DNA from: Flavobacterium aquicola
GTDB taxonomy: Bacteria > Bacteroidota > Bacteroidia > Flavobacteriales > Flavobacteriaceae
Direction of reading: 5' to 3'
Assembly (NCBI RefSeq): GCF_003385115.1
Contig: NZ_QUNI01000017.1
Coordinates: 56,229 to 120,228 of the forward strand
Length of the DNA stretch: 64,000 nt
Of this stretch, positions 25,962 through 34,011 are shown piece by piece (positions within the stretch are counted from its first letter, which is position 1; every line of letters starts with the position of its first letter). The notes below the pieces were generated by a model, which saw only the letters and a program-made list of their open reading frames with translations, was not told the origin of the DNA and ran no database searches. Position numbers and translations under genes: made by a program.

Positions 25962-26246
25962 ATGATTTTAGAAATAGTATCACCAGAAGCGAAATTATTT
26001 TCAGGAGAAATCTCTTCTATCTCTGTACCTGGAGTAGATGGCCGTTTTCAAATGCTGAATAACCACGCGCCAATAGTTTCATTATTGCAAAAAGGAACTA
26101 TTAATATTACTACTGCTGGAAACTTTGAATTAAATGAAGAAACAGCAGGTTTGTTTAACAAAGTAAATGATCAAAATTATACTTTAGAAATTGCCTCTGG
26201 AACTCTTGAGTTAAAAGACAATAAAGTAATTGTTTTAGCAGACTAA
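25962..26246 (+). CDS. atpC: F1 ATP synthase epsilon subunit, short form
   Basis: Central-stalk subunit that links F1 to the c-ring. The 94 aa correspond to the N-terminal beta sandwich (MILEIVSPEAKLFSGEISSI, GRFQMLNNHAPIVSLLQKG, LEIASGTLELKDNKVIVLAD). The C-terminal helical hairpin found in E. coli epsilon (about 138 aa) is missing, so the epsilon-type inhibition by those helices is not expected; short forms are usual in this phylum. Transcribed with atpD and followed by a terminator at 26271. Confidence 0.95.
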   Translation: MILEIVSPEAKLFSGEISSISVPGVDGRFQMLNNHAPIVSLLQKGTINITTAGNFELNEETAGLFNKVNDQNYTLEIASGTLELKDNKVIVLAD

Positions 26247-26270
26247 GACAATTCAGGTTTAATAAATTAA

Positions 26271-26302
26271 AATGCTCGGCTTTGGCTGGGCATTTTTTTT
26301 AT
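26271..26302 (+). terminator. Terminator of atpD-atpC
   Basis: AATGCTCGGC (26271-26280) pairs with GCTGGGCATT (26285-26294), followed by eight T. Confidence 0.88.
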
Positions 26303-26390
26303 AATTAATTTTAAATTTCTTATAAAATTGGTTTGGCTGTATTTTTTTTTAACTTTACATTGTGATTCAAAAACTTATAAATAATTTGCA

Positions 26391-27518
26391 ATGAGAAATA
26401 AATTCCTTTTAGTTCTTCTTTTTTTATTAATGACGAGTGTTAATGTTTTTGCACAAGTTTACAGTAATAAAATAGTTGGCAAGAAAAACGAAGCCCTGTT
26501 AGATAGCATCAAGGAAGAACCCTATCCGTATGCTTTGCCAATATGGGGAGAAAAAGCAACTAAAAAAGGATTTCATTTGCCTTATTCTGCGGGAGTCTCG
26601 GTAAATTATTTTTGGCAGAAATCAGACATTATTATTGATAATCTCGAAGTTGGTTTTAATAATGGACCTCAATATAATTTAGATCAGATTGTTCGTTTTA
26701 CGGATTCGTATGTAACAGCATCTGCAGTTAATGTTCGACCGGATATTTGGCTGTTTCCATTTTTGAATGTCTACGGTATTTTAGGTAAAGCAAGTACATC
26801 AACGACAATTAATGCTGGTATTTGGGTTCCTGATGCTGATAATAATTGGACTAATGTAATGGATTTTGGAACTAAAGCCGAATTTAATGCTACTACTTTT
26901 GGATTAGGTATGACTCCTACTATTGGTATCGGCGGAGGCTGGCTTGCTCTTGATATGAACGTAGCCTGGACAGATGTTGATGCTCTTGATAAGCCCGCTA
27001 TGAGTTTTATTTTTGGACCCAGATTAGGAAAAACAATTAAATTTAATAAGCCGGATAGTAACATTGCGTTTTGGACAGGAGCTTTTAGGGTTCATTTAAA
27101 AAGCGGAACAAATGGTTCATTAGCTATAAAAGATTTATTTCCAAATGCGGGGCAAGCTCAGGACAAAGTAGATCAGGCAGTAACAAAAGTAGATGAAAAA
27201 CAAGCTCAGGTTGATACATGGTGGAGCGGATTGTCTAATGCTGAACAAGCAAAACCATCTAATAAAGCCAAATATGAAACGGCTAATAATGCTCTTGATA
27301 AAGCTGGTAATTTATTGAATGGAATTGATGGTGCGCTAAGTACGTTAGAAACATCTACAGTGCAATATTCATTGGAGAAAGCTCCAAAGGATATGTGGAA
27401 TTTTATTATAGGAACCCAATATCAATACAACAGACACTTTATGCTGCGCGCCGAAGCTGGTTTCCTTGGAAGCCGTACCCAGTTTATGACAAGTCTTCAG
27501 TACCGTTTTGGGCTATAA
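26391..27518 (+). CDS. Predicted outer-membrane beta-barrel protein with a coiled-coil insert
   Basis: I do not recognise a named family. Signal peptide MRNKFLLVLLFLLMTSVNVFAQ. The body alternates amphipathic strands (SAGVSVNYFWQKSDIIIDNL, VNVRPDIWLFPFLNVYGILG, TTFGLGMTPTIGIGGGWLAL), and the C-terminus TSLQYRFGL ends in the aromatic pattern of outer-membrane barrels. Residues about 257-325 form a Gln/Lys/Ala-rich helical segment (AVTKVDEKQAQVDTWWSG) that probably makes a long loop or hairpin. 375 aa. It is 48 bp upstream of another barrel gene, so they may form a unit. Confidence 0.65.
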   Translation: MRNKFLLVLLFLLMTSVNVFAQVYSNKIVGKKNEALLDSIKEEPYPYALPIWGEKATKKGFHLPYSAGVSVNYFWQKSDIIIDNLEVGFNNGPQYNLDQIVRFTDSYVTASAVNVRPDIWLFPFLNVYGILGKASTSTTINAGIWVPDADNNWTNVMDFGTKAEFNATTFGLGMTPTIGIGGGWLALDMNVAWTDVDALDKPAMSFIFGPRLGKTIKFNKPDSNIAFWTGAFRVHLKSGTNGSLAIKDLFPNAGQAQDKVDQAVTKVDEKQAQVDTWWSGLSNAEQAKPSNKAKYETANNALDKAGNLLNGIDGALSTLETSTVQYSLEKAPKDMWNFIIGTQYQYNRHFMLRAEAGFLGSRTQFMTSLQYRFGL

Positions 27519-27566
27519 TTGGGCAGTATAATGAAATTGATATATAGAAAACAAATAAATTAGCAG

Positions 27567-28319
27567 ATGAAAAGACTTTTATCATTACTTGTAGTGTTTT
27601 TTTGTTTTCAGGAGGCTCAATCTCAGGTTTTAATGTCACTTATTTTTGGAGATAAACTGAATTCGCCGAATATAGAATTCGGTTTGGAGGGCGGTGCCAA
27701 TTTTTCTACTATTAGTAACCAGACAGGAGCCGACTATAGAACTGATTTTAATCTAGGTTTTTATTTTGATTTTAATTTGAAAAACCCTTCCTGGATTTTC
27801 AATACCGGAGTTATTGTTAAATCTTCTATGGGAGCCGAAGGATTGCCTGTTTATAGCCTAAATGATGCTAATTTAGATGCCACATTTTCCGATGGTTCTG
27901 TGAGCAGAAAAATTAGTTATTTTAATGTTCCGTTGATGATTAAGTATAAGTTTGATAATAATATCTATGTAAAGGCTGGTACTCAATTAGGATTATTATC
28001 AAGAGCGGTTGATATTTTTAGTCAAGATTATAATGGAGAAGATGTGGAATATAAAAATAACATACGCGATAAAATTCATGTAATCGATGCTGGTTTGACA
28101 TTTGGAGCTGGCTATCGGTTGAAAACTGGAAAATATGGCATGAACCTTGGCTTGCAGTACTACTATGGACTAGTACCACTTTTAAAAGGAGATAACAGTC
28201 CTATTCAGTACAATCGTTCTTTATATGTTACTGCAGGATTGCCTATTGGAAAGGGTAAAGCGGCTAAAAGAGCGGCTGAAAAGAAAGCATTAGAAAGTAA
28301 AGAAACGTTGCCTAATTAG
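27567..28319 (+). CDS. Outer-membrane beta-barrel (porin-family-like) protein
   Basis: Small barrel of the PF13568 kind common in Bacteroidota. Signal peptide MKRLLSLLVVFFCFQEAQSQ. Strands are visible as alternating residues: NIEFGLEGGANFSTISN, DFNLGFYFDFNLK, WIFNTGVIVKSSMG, YFNVPLMIKYKFDNNIYVKAG and YGMNLGLQYYYGLVPL. The Lys/Ala-rich C-terminal tail (GKAAKRAAEKKALESKE) is unusual for a barrel and is probably periplasmic. 250 aa. Function unknown. Confidence 0.75.
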   Translation: MKRLLSLLVVFFCFQEAQSQVLMSLIFGDKLNSPNIEFGLEGGANFSTISNQTGADYRTDFNLGFYFDFNLKNPSWIFNTGVIVKSSMGAEGLPVYSLNDANLDATFSDGSVSRKISYFNVPLMIKYKFDNNIYVKAGTQLGLLSRAVDIFSQDYNGEDVEYKNNIRDKIHVIDAGLTFGAGYRLKTGKYGMNLGLQYYYGLVPLLKGDNSPIQYNRSLYVTAGLPIGKGKAAKRAAEKKALESKETLPN

Positions 28320-28338
28320 CTTCAGTAAAGAGTAATTA

Positions 28339-28370
28339 TTGGATAGTTACAATTGATTTTTATAACTTTG
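28339..28370 (+). promoter_or_regulatory. Promoter of bioF, giving a leaderless or nearly leaderless mRNA
   Basis: TTG (28339-28341), 21 nt, TAACTTTG (28363-28370). The bioF ATG begins at 28376, only 5 nt after the -7 box. Confidence 0.7.
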
Positions 28371-28375
28371 CTTTT

Positions 28376-29527
28376 ATGAATTTTCCAAAAAATCTTGCCG
28401 ATAAACTCGAAAACAGAAGACAAAATAAATCATTGCGAGTGTTACCGCAACCGAAACATTTAATCGATTTTTCTTCGAATGATTATATTGGTTTTTCAAA
28501 ATCGGAAGTTATTTTTGATGCGACGCATCAATTTTTATTGGATCATAAAATAAAAAGCAACGGAGCAAGCGGATCCAGGCTGATTTCTGGTAATCATAAA
28601 TTGTATTCCGAAACTGAAGATTTTATTGCGAAATTTCATCAATCGGAGTCGGCATTGCTTTTTAATTCGGGTTATGATGCTAATGTTGGTTTTTTTAGTG
28701 CCGTTCCCCAAAAGGGTGATTTGATTTTATACGATGAATTGTGTCATGCTTCTATTCGTGACGGAATTCAATTGTCGAATGCCAAGTCTTATAAATTCAA
28801 ACACAATGATTTTGAGGATTTGGAAAGATTGATTTTAAAACCAACAACCAGTAACCAACAACCGACAACTATTTATATCGCAACCGAAACTGTTTTTTCG
28901 ATGGATGGCGATTGCCCGAATATGGAAGAACTGGTTGCCCTCTCGGAAAAACATAATTGTTATTTAGTAGTTGATGAAGCACATGCTTTGGGAGTTTTTG
29001 GTGAAAAAGGAGAAGGACTAATCCAATATTTGCATTTGCAGGAAAAAATATTTGCCCGAATAATGACTTTCGGCAAAGGTCTGGGCTGTCATGGCGCAGT
29101 GGTTTTAGGTTCGGATGAATTGAAATCATATCTCGTAAATTTCTCCCGAAGTTTTATTTATACTACTGGGCTTTCTCCGCATTCGGTTGCTACTATTTTA
29201 GTTGGCTACCAGCATTTAGAAAAAGATAAAAAGGCACTTGAATCGTTAAAAGAAAACATTGTCTTTTTTAATCAGGTAAAAAAAATGCTGTATTTGAATC
29301 CGCTTTTCATTCGCAGCAAATCGGCTATTCAAAGTGTCATTATTCCCGGAAATGAAAAGGTGAAAGGTATTGCTGCTGCTCTTCAGCAAAATGGATTTGA
29401 TGTCAAAGCGATACTTTCGCCTACAGTTCCAGAAGGACAGGAGCGATTGCGCTTTTGTCTGCATAATTATAACAGCAAGGAGGAAATGACGCAAGTATTG
29501 ACGTTGTTAGGTGCCCTTGTTTTTTAG
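28376..29527 (+). CDS. bioF: 8-amino-7-oxononanoate synthase
   Basis: PLP enzyme that condenses pimeloyl-ACP or -CoA with alanine in biotin synthesis. Alpha-oxoamine synthase features: IDFSSNDYIGFSKS near the start, GASGSRLISGNHKLY, LLFNSGYDANVG, YDELCHASIRDG, VVDEAHALGVFGEKG and the PLP lysine Lys234 in MTFGKGLGCHGAVV. 383 aa. Residues about 156-165 (TTSNQQPTT) are encoded by a CAAC-type repeat at 28840-28870 that looks inserted between LILKP and IYIATE. First of bioF-bioD-bioA, though split from bioD by the GxxExxY unit. Confidence 0.93.
   Translation: MNFPKNLADKLENRRQNKSLRVLPQPKHLIDFSSNDYIGFSKSEVIFDATHQFLLDHKIKSNGASGSRLISGNHKLYSETEDFIAKFHQSESALLFNSGYDANVGFFSAVPQKGDLILYDELCHASIRDGIQLSNAKSYKFKHNDFEDLERLILKPTTSNQQPTTIYIATETVFSMDGDCPNMEELVALSEKHNCYLVVDEAHALGVFGEKGEGLIQYLHLQEKIFARIMTFGKGLGCHGAVVLGSDELKSYLVNFSRSFIYTTGLSPHSVATILVGYQHLEKDKKALESLKENIVFFNQVKKMLYLNPLFIRSKSAIQSVIIPGNEKVKGIAAALQQNGFDVKAILSPTVPEGQERLRFCLHNYNSKEEMTQVLTLLGALVF
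28840..28870 (+). repeat. In-frame CAACAACC-type repeat inside bioF
   Basis: Contains ACCAACAACCAGTAACC and a second CCAACAACCGACAACT. It matches the style of the intergenic repeat at 25889-25952 and encodes TTSNQQPTT without breaking the frame. Confidence 0.6.
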
Positions 29528-29557
29528 CAACGGATGATGCGGATATTGTTTAAATTG

Positions 29558-30072
29558 GAACACAGATTAAACGGATTGAACTGATTTGCACAAATTTTAA
29601 ATAGGTATGAATATAATTTTAGAAAATTATTATGGCAAATTTTTTACATAAAAGTTTAAGTGATTCAATTTTGAAAGCTTATTATGAAGTTTATAATGAA
29701 TTAGGTTATGGCTTTTTGGAGAAAGTATATCAAAACGCAATGTATTTAGAATTAAAATCTAAAGGATTTAAGGTAGAAGCTCAAAAGCAAATCAAAGTAT
29801 ATTATAAAAGCCAAATCGTTGGAGAGTATTTTGCGGATATAATAGTTGATGACTCTATAACTTTAGAACTCAAAGCTTGCGAATGTTTGATGGACGAACA
29901 TCAGGCACAATTATTAAATTATCTAAAAGCAACCAAAGTAGAGATTGGAATGTTATTAAATTTTGGAACTGAACCAGAATTCAAAAGACTTATTTATACA
30001 AACGACCGAAAAAAATTAAGAGAACAATTTTAAAATCCGTTTAAATTTGTTCGATTTGTTTAATCTGTGTTC
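29558..30072. repeat. GxxExxY unit bounded by terminal inverted repeats
   Basis: GAACACAGATTAAAC at 29558-29572 and its exact reverse complement at 30058-30072 bound a 515-bp segment holding the GxxExxY gene. Beyond the 15-bp core both ends continue with related GGATT / AAATC and GAAC elements. No target-site duplication is evident and there is no transposase. Confidence 0.65.
29632..30033 (+). CDS. GxxExxY protein (PD-(D/E)XK nuclease-like)
   Basis: Small protein of the GxxExxY family (PF13366-type, placed in the PD-(D/E)XK nuclease superfamily); its biological role is not established. The name-giving motif is G27-F-L-E30-K-V-Y33. A nuclease-like core follows: Asp69 in GEYFADIIVDD and Glu79-x-Lys81 in ITLELKACE, then the conserved HQAQLLNYLKATK helix. 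133 aa, full length. It sits alone between inverted repeats that separate bioF from bioD, so it is probably not part of biotin metabolism but a passenger of that repeat unit. Catalytic-residue assignment is my inference from pattern. Confidence 0.88.
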   Translation: MANFLHKSLSDSILKAYYEVYNELGYGFLEKVYQNAMYLELKSKGFKVEAQKQIKVYYKSQIVGEYFADIIVDDSITLELKACECLMDEHQAQLLNYLKATKVEIGMLLNFGTEPEFKRLIYTNDRKKLREQF

Positions 30073-30079
30073 TATTACT

Positions 30080-30697
30080 ATGAAACTATTCATTACAGGA
30101 ATTTCTACCGATGTTGGCAAAACCATTGCCTCATCCATTATTGTCGAAGCTCTTGAAGCTGATTACTGGAAACCAGTTCAGGCTGGCGATTTAGATAATT
30201 CCGACAGTAATAAAGTAAAATCGTTTGTTTCCAATACCAAAACGGTAATCCACCCAAACAGTTATCTGCTAAATACTCCAGCCAGCCCGCACCTTGCTGC
30301 AGAATTAGACCGAATCACTATTGATTTGAAGCAGATAACTGAGCCAAAGACGGAAAATCATTTGGTTGTTGAAGGAGCTGGAGGTGTTTTTGTACCTCTG
30401 AATGATACGGATTGCGTGATTGATTTGATTCAGCCCGATTATAAAGTGATTGTCGTTTCAAGACATTATCTGGGAAGTATCAATCATACGCTACTGACAA
30501 TTGAATCCTTGCTTAATCGTAAAATAGCGATTAGAGGAATTATTTTTTCGGGAGATGAAAATAAAGCAACTGAATTGATTATTTTGAATAAAACGGGTCT
30601 TAAATGCATCGGTAGAATCGAGCAGGAACCGTATTTTGACCAAAATGTTATCAAGGAATATGCAGACAGGTTTAGAGAGGAATTATTGAAACTTTAA
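30080..30697 (+). CDS. bioD: ATP-dependent dethiobiotin synthetase
   Basis: Closes the ureido ring of dethiobiotin from diaminopelargonate, CO2 and ATP. Start set at ATG 30080 (MKLFITGISTDVGKT), because an upstream in-frame ATG at 30047 reads through the inverted repeat. P-loop GISTDVGKT at the N-terminus, substrate lysine in YWKPVQAG, and VVEGAGGVFVPLN is the second family signature. 205 aa, normal. Followed by bioA after 83 bp. It lies just after the right end of the GxxExxY repeat unit. Confidence 0.94.
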   Translation: MKLFITGISTDVGKTIASSIIVEALEADYWKPVQAGDLDNSDSNKVKSFVSNTKTVIHPNSYLLNTPASPHLAAELDRITIDLKQITEPKTENHLVVEGAGGVFVPLNDTDCVIDLIQPDYKVIVVSRHYLGSINHTLLTIESLLNRKIAIRGIIFSGDENKATELIILNKTGLKCIGRIEQEPYFDQNVIKEYADRFREELLKL

Positions 30698-30780
30698 TAG
30701 CAATTTCAAAAATCAATTTCAATGGCAATATCAATAATAAAAATCAACGATTGTTTTTCGGAACAGCAATCTAAAATCCA

Positions 30781-32052
30781 ATGAATTTAATCGAAAAAGA
30801 CAGCCAGTATCTTTGGCATCCTTATACACAGCACAAAACCGCAGCTTTGCCAATTGCTATAACCAAAGGAGAGGGTGCTTTGCTTTGGGACGAAAATAAT
30901 AAAGAATATGTGGACGCAATCGCCTCTTGGTGGGTCAATCCTTATGGTCATTCCAACAAGTTTATTGCCGATGCGATTTACAAGCAATTGACAACATTGG
31001 AACATGTTTTGTTTGGCGGTTTTACCCATGAGCCTGCAATAGTTCTGGCCGAAAAGCTTTTGGCTATTTTGCCAACCAATCAAAAGAAAGTATTTTTTTC
31101 GGATAATGGCTCGACATCAGTTGAAGTGGCTATTAAAGTGGCTCTGCAGAATTTTTACAATAAAGGCGAAAAGAGAACAACGATTATTGCTTTCGAAAAT
31201 GCTTTTCATGGAGATACTTTTGCCGCGATGGCTGCGAGCGGTATTTCATTTTATACGCAGGCATTTCAGGGAATGTTTATTGATGTGGTTCGTATTCCTG
31301 TGCCGGTAGAAGGCCGGGAACAAGAAAGTTTCGATACTTTGAAAAACGTTATTCAAAATCATAATTGTGCAGGATTTATTTTTGAGCCATTGGTTCAGGG
31401 AGCGGCTGGAATGGTGATGTATAAACCCGAAGCTTTGGATACTTTAATTCAGATCTGTCGGGAAAATAAGGTGCTTACGATTGCCGATGAAGTGATGACG
31501 GGTTTTGGGAAAACAGGTAAAACATTTGCTTGTGATTATTTAAAAGAAAAGCCGGATATGATGTGTTTGTCTAAAGCTTTGACGGGAGGAACTATTCCGA
31601 TGGCGATTACAACTTTTACTCAAGACCTTTTTGATGCTTTTTATGACGAAGACATTAATAAGGCATTATTTCACGGACACACTTTTACGGCTAATCCAAC
31701 AGGCTGTGCTGCTGCTTTGGCCAGTTTGACTTTGTTGGAAACGGATGAAATGCAGCAGAATTTAATTCGTATTAATCAAAACCATTTGGAATTTAAAAAA
31801 AGAATTGAAAAACATCCGATGGTTACTACTGCTAGGGTGCTGGGTGTTATTTTTGCATTAGAGATAAAAACAGAAACTTCGGCAAGCTATTACGGTACTT
31901 TACGAAATAGACTTTATGATTTTTTTATTGAAAATGGCGTGATTCTTCGCCCTGTTGGAAATATTGTTTACATTCTGCCACCTTATGTGATTACCGATGT
32001 ACAATTGCAAAAAGTGTATGAAGTGGCAGAGAAAGCTTTGGAAATTGTTTAG
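30781..32052 (+). CDS. bioA: Adenosylmethionine--8-amino-7-oxononanoate aminotransferase
   Basis: PLP aminotransferase that uses S-adenosylmethionine to make 7,8-diaminopelargonate. Class III features: YLWHPYTQHKT near the start (the substrate-site WHP(Y)T pattern of BioA), ASWWVNPYGHSN, FFSDNGSTSVEVAIKVA, AFHGDTFAAMA, the PLP aspartate in LTIADEVMTGFGKTG, and the Schiff-base lysine in MCLSKALTGG near residue 264. 423 aa, full length. Downstream of bioD, upstream of the ketosynthase-like gene by 221 bp of repeat-rich DNA. Confidence 0.96.
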   Translation: MNLIEKDSQYLWHPYTQHKTAALPIAITKGEGALLWDENNKEYVDAIASWWVNPYGHSNKFIADAIYKQLTTLEHVLFGGFTHEPAIVLAEKLLAILPTNQKKVFFSDNGSTSVEVAIKVALQNFYNKGEKRTTIIAFENAFHGDTFAAMAASGISFYTQAFQGMFIDVVRIPVPVEGREQESFDTLKNVIQNHNCAGFIFEPLVQGAAGMVMYKPEALDTLIQICRENKVLTIADEVMTGFGKTGKTFACDYLKEKPDMMCLSKALTGGTIPMAITTFTQDLFDAFYDEDINKALFHGHTFTANPTGCAAALASLTLLETDEMQQNLIRINQNHLEFKKRIEKHPMVTTARVLGVIFALEIKTETSASYYGTLRNRLYDFFIENGVILRPVGNIVYILPPYVITDVQLQKVYEVAEKALEIV

Positions 32053-32060
32053 TTATGACT

Positions 32061-32256
32061 ATGCGGATTAAACAGATTTTACGGATAATTTGCAGTTGTT
32101 ATGAAATAAAACAGTTAGTTTTTTTAGATAATATCTTTTGTAAAGATGCACTGCAGTGCATCTCAACGCAAATAGGTGATTAAGACAATAAAATTTGTTT
32201 TATCTTAGTGATTAGTGTGCCTATTTTTACATAAAACTTTGCGACCTTTGCGGTCA
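32061..32256. repeat. Cluster of dispersed-repeat remnants between bioA and the ketosynthase gene
   Basis: Contains an ACAGATT-family piece (GCGGATTAAACAGATTTTACG, from about 32065), a perfect 20-bp palindrome at 32144-32163 (AGATGCACTGCAGTGCATCT) and a GCAAAG-family piece near 32229-32256 (ACTTTGCGACCTTTGCGGTC). Confidence 0.65.
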
Positions 32257-32273
32257 AAACAGAACTGAATATT

Positions 32274-33428
32274 TTGTCACAAATTATCTCTATAACCGCA
32301 CTAGCATCTATTTCTCCATTAGGCAATGACCCGAAGACTATTTGGGAAAATTATCTAAATGAAAAGCATTGTTTTACGAGTCATTTTTTAGATCATAAAA
32401 ACACACTTGTCGCCAAGCTGGATGAAAATTCAAATGCAATAGTTGAGGCATTGAAACAATCGGATATTAAATACAAATCGTTGGATAAATCGGTTTTGTA
32501 TACGATGGCGGCTTCTCGTAAAGCGATTGAAAATGCAGGCTGGACTGCGAATGATATTTTTGGGATCAATATTGGTTCTTCCCGTGGTGCGACTGATTTA
32601 TTTGAAAAACATTATCAGGAATATTTAGAAACGGGTAAAGCGCAGACTCTTGCTTCTCCTACGACGACTTTGGGAAATATTTCTTCGTGGGTTGCACATG
32701 ATCTGCAGAGTTCCGGTCCGGAGATTTCCCATTCTATTACCTGTTCAACTGCTCTGCATGCTATGCTGAATGGCGTGGCTTGGCTTCGTTCAGGGATGGC
32801 TGATAAGTTTTTGGTGGGCGGCAGCGAAGCGCCCTTGACCGATTTTACCGTTGGTCAGATGCGGGCGTTGAAAATTTACTCAAATAGTGAAGATGAATTT
32901 CCCAATAGAGCTTTCGACTTGGAAAAAACACAAAACGGAATGATTTTGGGTGAAGGTGCTGCAGTGTGCTGTCTGGAAATTGGACTGAAAGAAAACGCTC
33001 TGGCTTTTATTGAAGGAATTGGCTATGCGACCGAAATTTTAGAACATAATATTTCCATCTCTGCAGAAGCGGTTTGTTTTCAAAAATCGATGAAAATGGC
33101 ATTGGAAAATACTGATTTGTCTAAAGTTGATGCTGTTGTGATGCATGCACCTGGAACAAGAGCGGGCGATTTAACCGAATACAAAGCGATTCAAAAAGTT
33201 TTTGGAACTGATTTGCCAATGCTTACTACAAACAAATGGAAAATTGGCCATACTTTTGGGGCATCTGGAATTTTGAGTGTGGAAATGGCCATTTTGATGA
33301 TGCAGCACAATCAGTTCATCGGAGTTCCTTTTGCTAAAGCACAAAAACCAAGAAAACAAATCCGTAAAGTTTTGGTCAATGCGGTAGGGTTTGGCGGCAA
33401 TGCGGTGAGTGTTCTTTTGAGTTTATAA
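32274..33428 (+). CDS. FabF-like beta-ketoacyl synthase in the biotin locus
   Basis: Thiolase-fold condensing enzyme that joins acyl chains with malonyl-ACP. The best start is TTG 32274 (SQIISITALASISPLGN follows the initiator, the usual family opening). Active-site triad of the KAS I/II class is intact: Cys157 in HSITCSTALHA, His291 in VVMHAPGTRAG and His326 in KIGHTFGASG. 384 aa, slightly shorter than FabF (about 413). It follows bioA on the same strand and no bioC or bioH is in the window, so a role in making the pimeloyl chain is an attractive inference. A general fatty-acid or secondary-lipid role is the alternative. Confidence 0.8.
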   Translation: MSQIISITALASISPLGNDPKTIWENYLNEKHCFTSHFLDHKNTLVAKLDENSNAIVEALKQSDIKYKSLDKSVLYTMAASRKAIENAGWTANDIFGINIGSSRGATDLFEKHYQEYLETGKAQTLASPTTTLGNISSWVAHDLQSSGPEISHSITCSTALHAMLNGVAWLRSGMADKFLVGGSEAPLTDFTVGQMRALKIYSNSEDEFPNRAFDLEKTQNGMILGEGAAVCCLEIGLKENALAFIEGIGYATEILEHNISISAEAVCFQKSMKMALENTDLSKVDAVVMHAPGTRAGDLTEYKAIQKVFGTDLPMLTTNKWKIGHTFGASGILSVEMAILMMQHNQFIGVPFAKAQKPRKQIRKVLVNAVGFGGNAVSVLLSL

Positions 33429-33439
33429 AAGCTGGCTGT

Positions 33440-33536
33440 TTCAAAAAAAAAATACAAAGTATTAGCAGAGAAGCACAATGAGTATTAGTGTCTTTTTGCG
33501 CAGATTGTATTTAAAATCAGCGTTAATCTGTGGAAT
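33440..33536. repeat. Repeat remnants between convergent ketosynthase and recX genes
   Basis: AT-rich, with AAATCAGCGTTAATCTGTGG at about 33516-33536 overlapping the 3' end of recX. This is the ACAGATT repeat family in reverse. No clear terminator. Confidence 0.4.
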
Positions 33537-34011
33537 TACTATTCCCATTTTCAAGCTCCCGTACTTTATCGTAAATCAAATTACTCTCAAATCCTCGGCG
33601 TAACATATAGTCGCAGAATTTCTTCCTTTTTTTAAGTACATTTTTTTCGGTGATTGAATTCCAGTTTCTTTCTGCTAAATTTTCAAATGTTTCTATATAT
33701 TCTTCGGGTTCAATTTCTTTTAAGGCAATATTAATAAGTGTCTGATTAATATTGCGCATTTTCAATTCATTGGTAATCCGGATTTTTCCCCAATGTTTGA
33801 TGCGGTGTTTTCCGCGGGCAAAACTGCAGGCAAATCGGGCTTCATTAAGGAAGTTTTCCTGAATAAGGTGAACTATAATTTCAGCTATTTCTTCCGAATT
33901 CAATTTCATACTCCATAATTTGGAAACTACCTCCTCGTGACATCGTTCCTGATAGGCACAAAAATGTTCAATTTTTTGAATAGCTTCTTTAATAGAGTAG
34001 ACTTCTTTCAT
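33523..34011 (-). CDS. recX: Regulatory protein RecX
   Basis: Small helical protein that modulates RecA filament formation. Start set at ATG 34009-34011 (MKEVYSIKEAIQKIEHFCAY); the open frame upstream to 34143 reads through promoter-like DNA. Three-helix repeats are visible: AYQERCHEEVVSKLWSMKL, EIIVHLIQENFLNEARFACS, GKHRIKHWGKIRITNELKMR, and the C-terminal KRKKFCDYMLRRGFESNLIY. 162 aa, normal. recA is not in the window. A minus-strand TATTTTTG at 34042-34049 is its probable -7 box. Confidence 0.85.
   Translation of the reverse strand: MKEVYSIKEAIQKIEHFCAYQERCHEEVVSKLWSMKLNSEEIAEIIVHLIQENFLNEARFACSFARGKHRIKHWGKIRITNELKMRNINQTLINIALKEIEPEEYIETFENLAERNWNSITEKNVLKKRKKFCDYMLRRGFESNLIYDKVRELENGNSNSTD

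Noticed and set aside
29558..30072. Calling the GxxExxY unit a classical insertion sequence
   Set aside because: There is no transposase and no target-site duplication is visible at the ends (flanks AAATTG and TATTAC), so only an inverted-repeat-bounded unit is reported.
30047..30079. Longer start for bioD at 30047
   Set aside because: The added residues come from the right inverted repeat; the conserved protein begins at ATG 30080 just before the P-loop.
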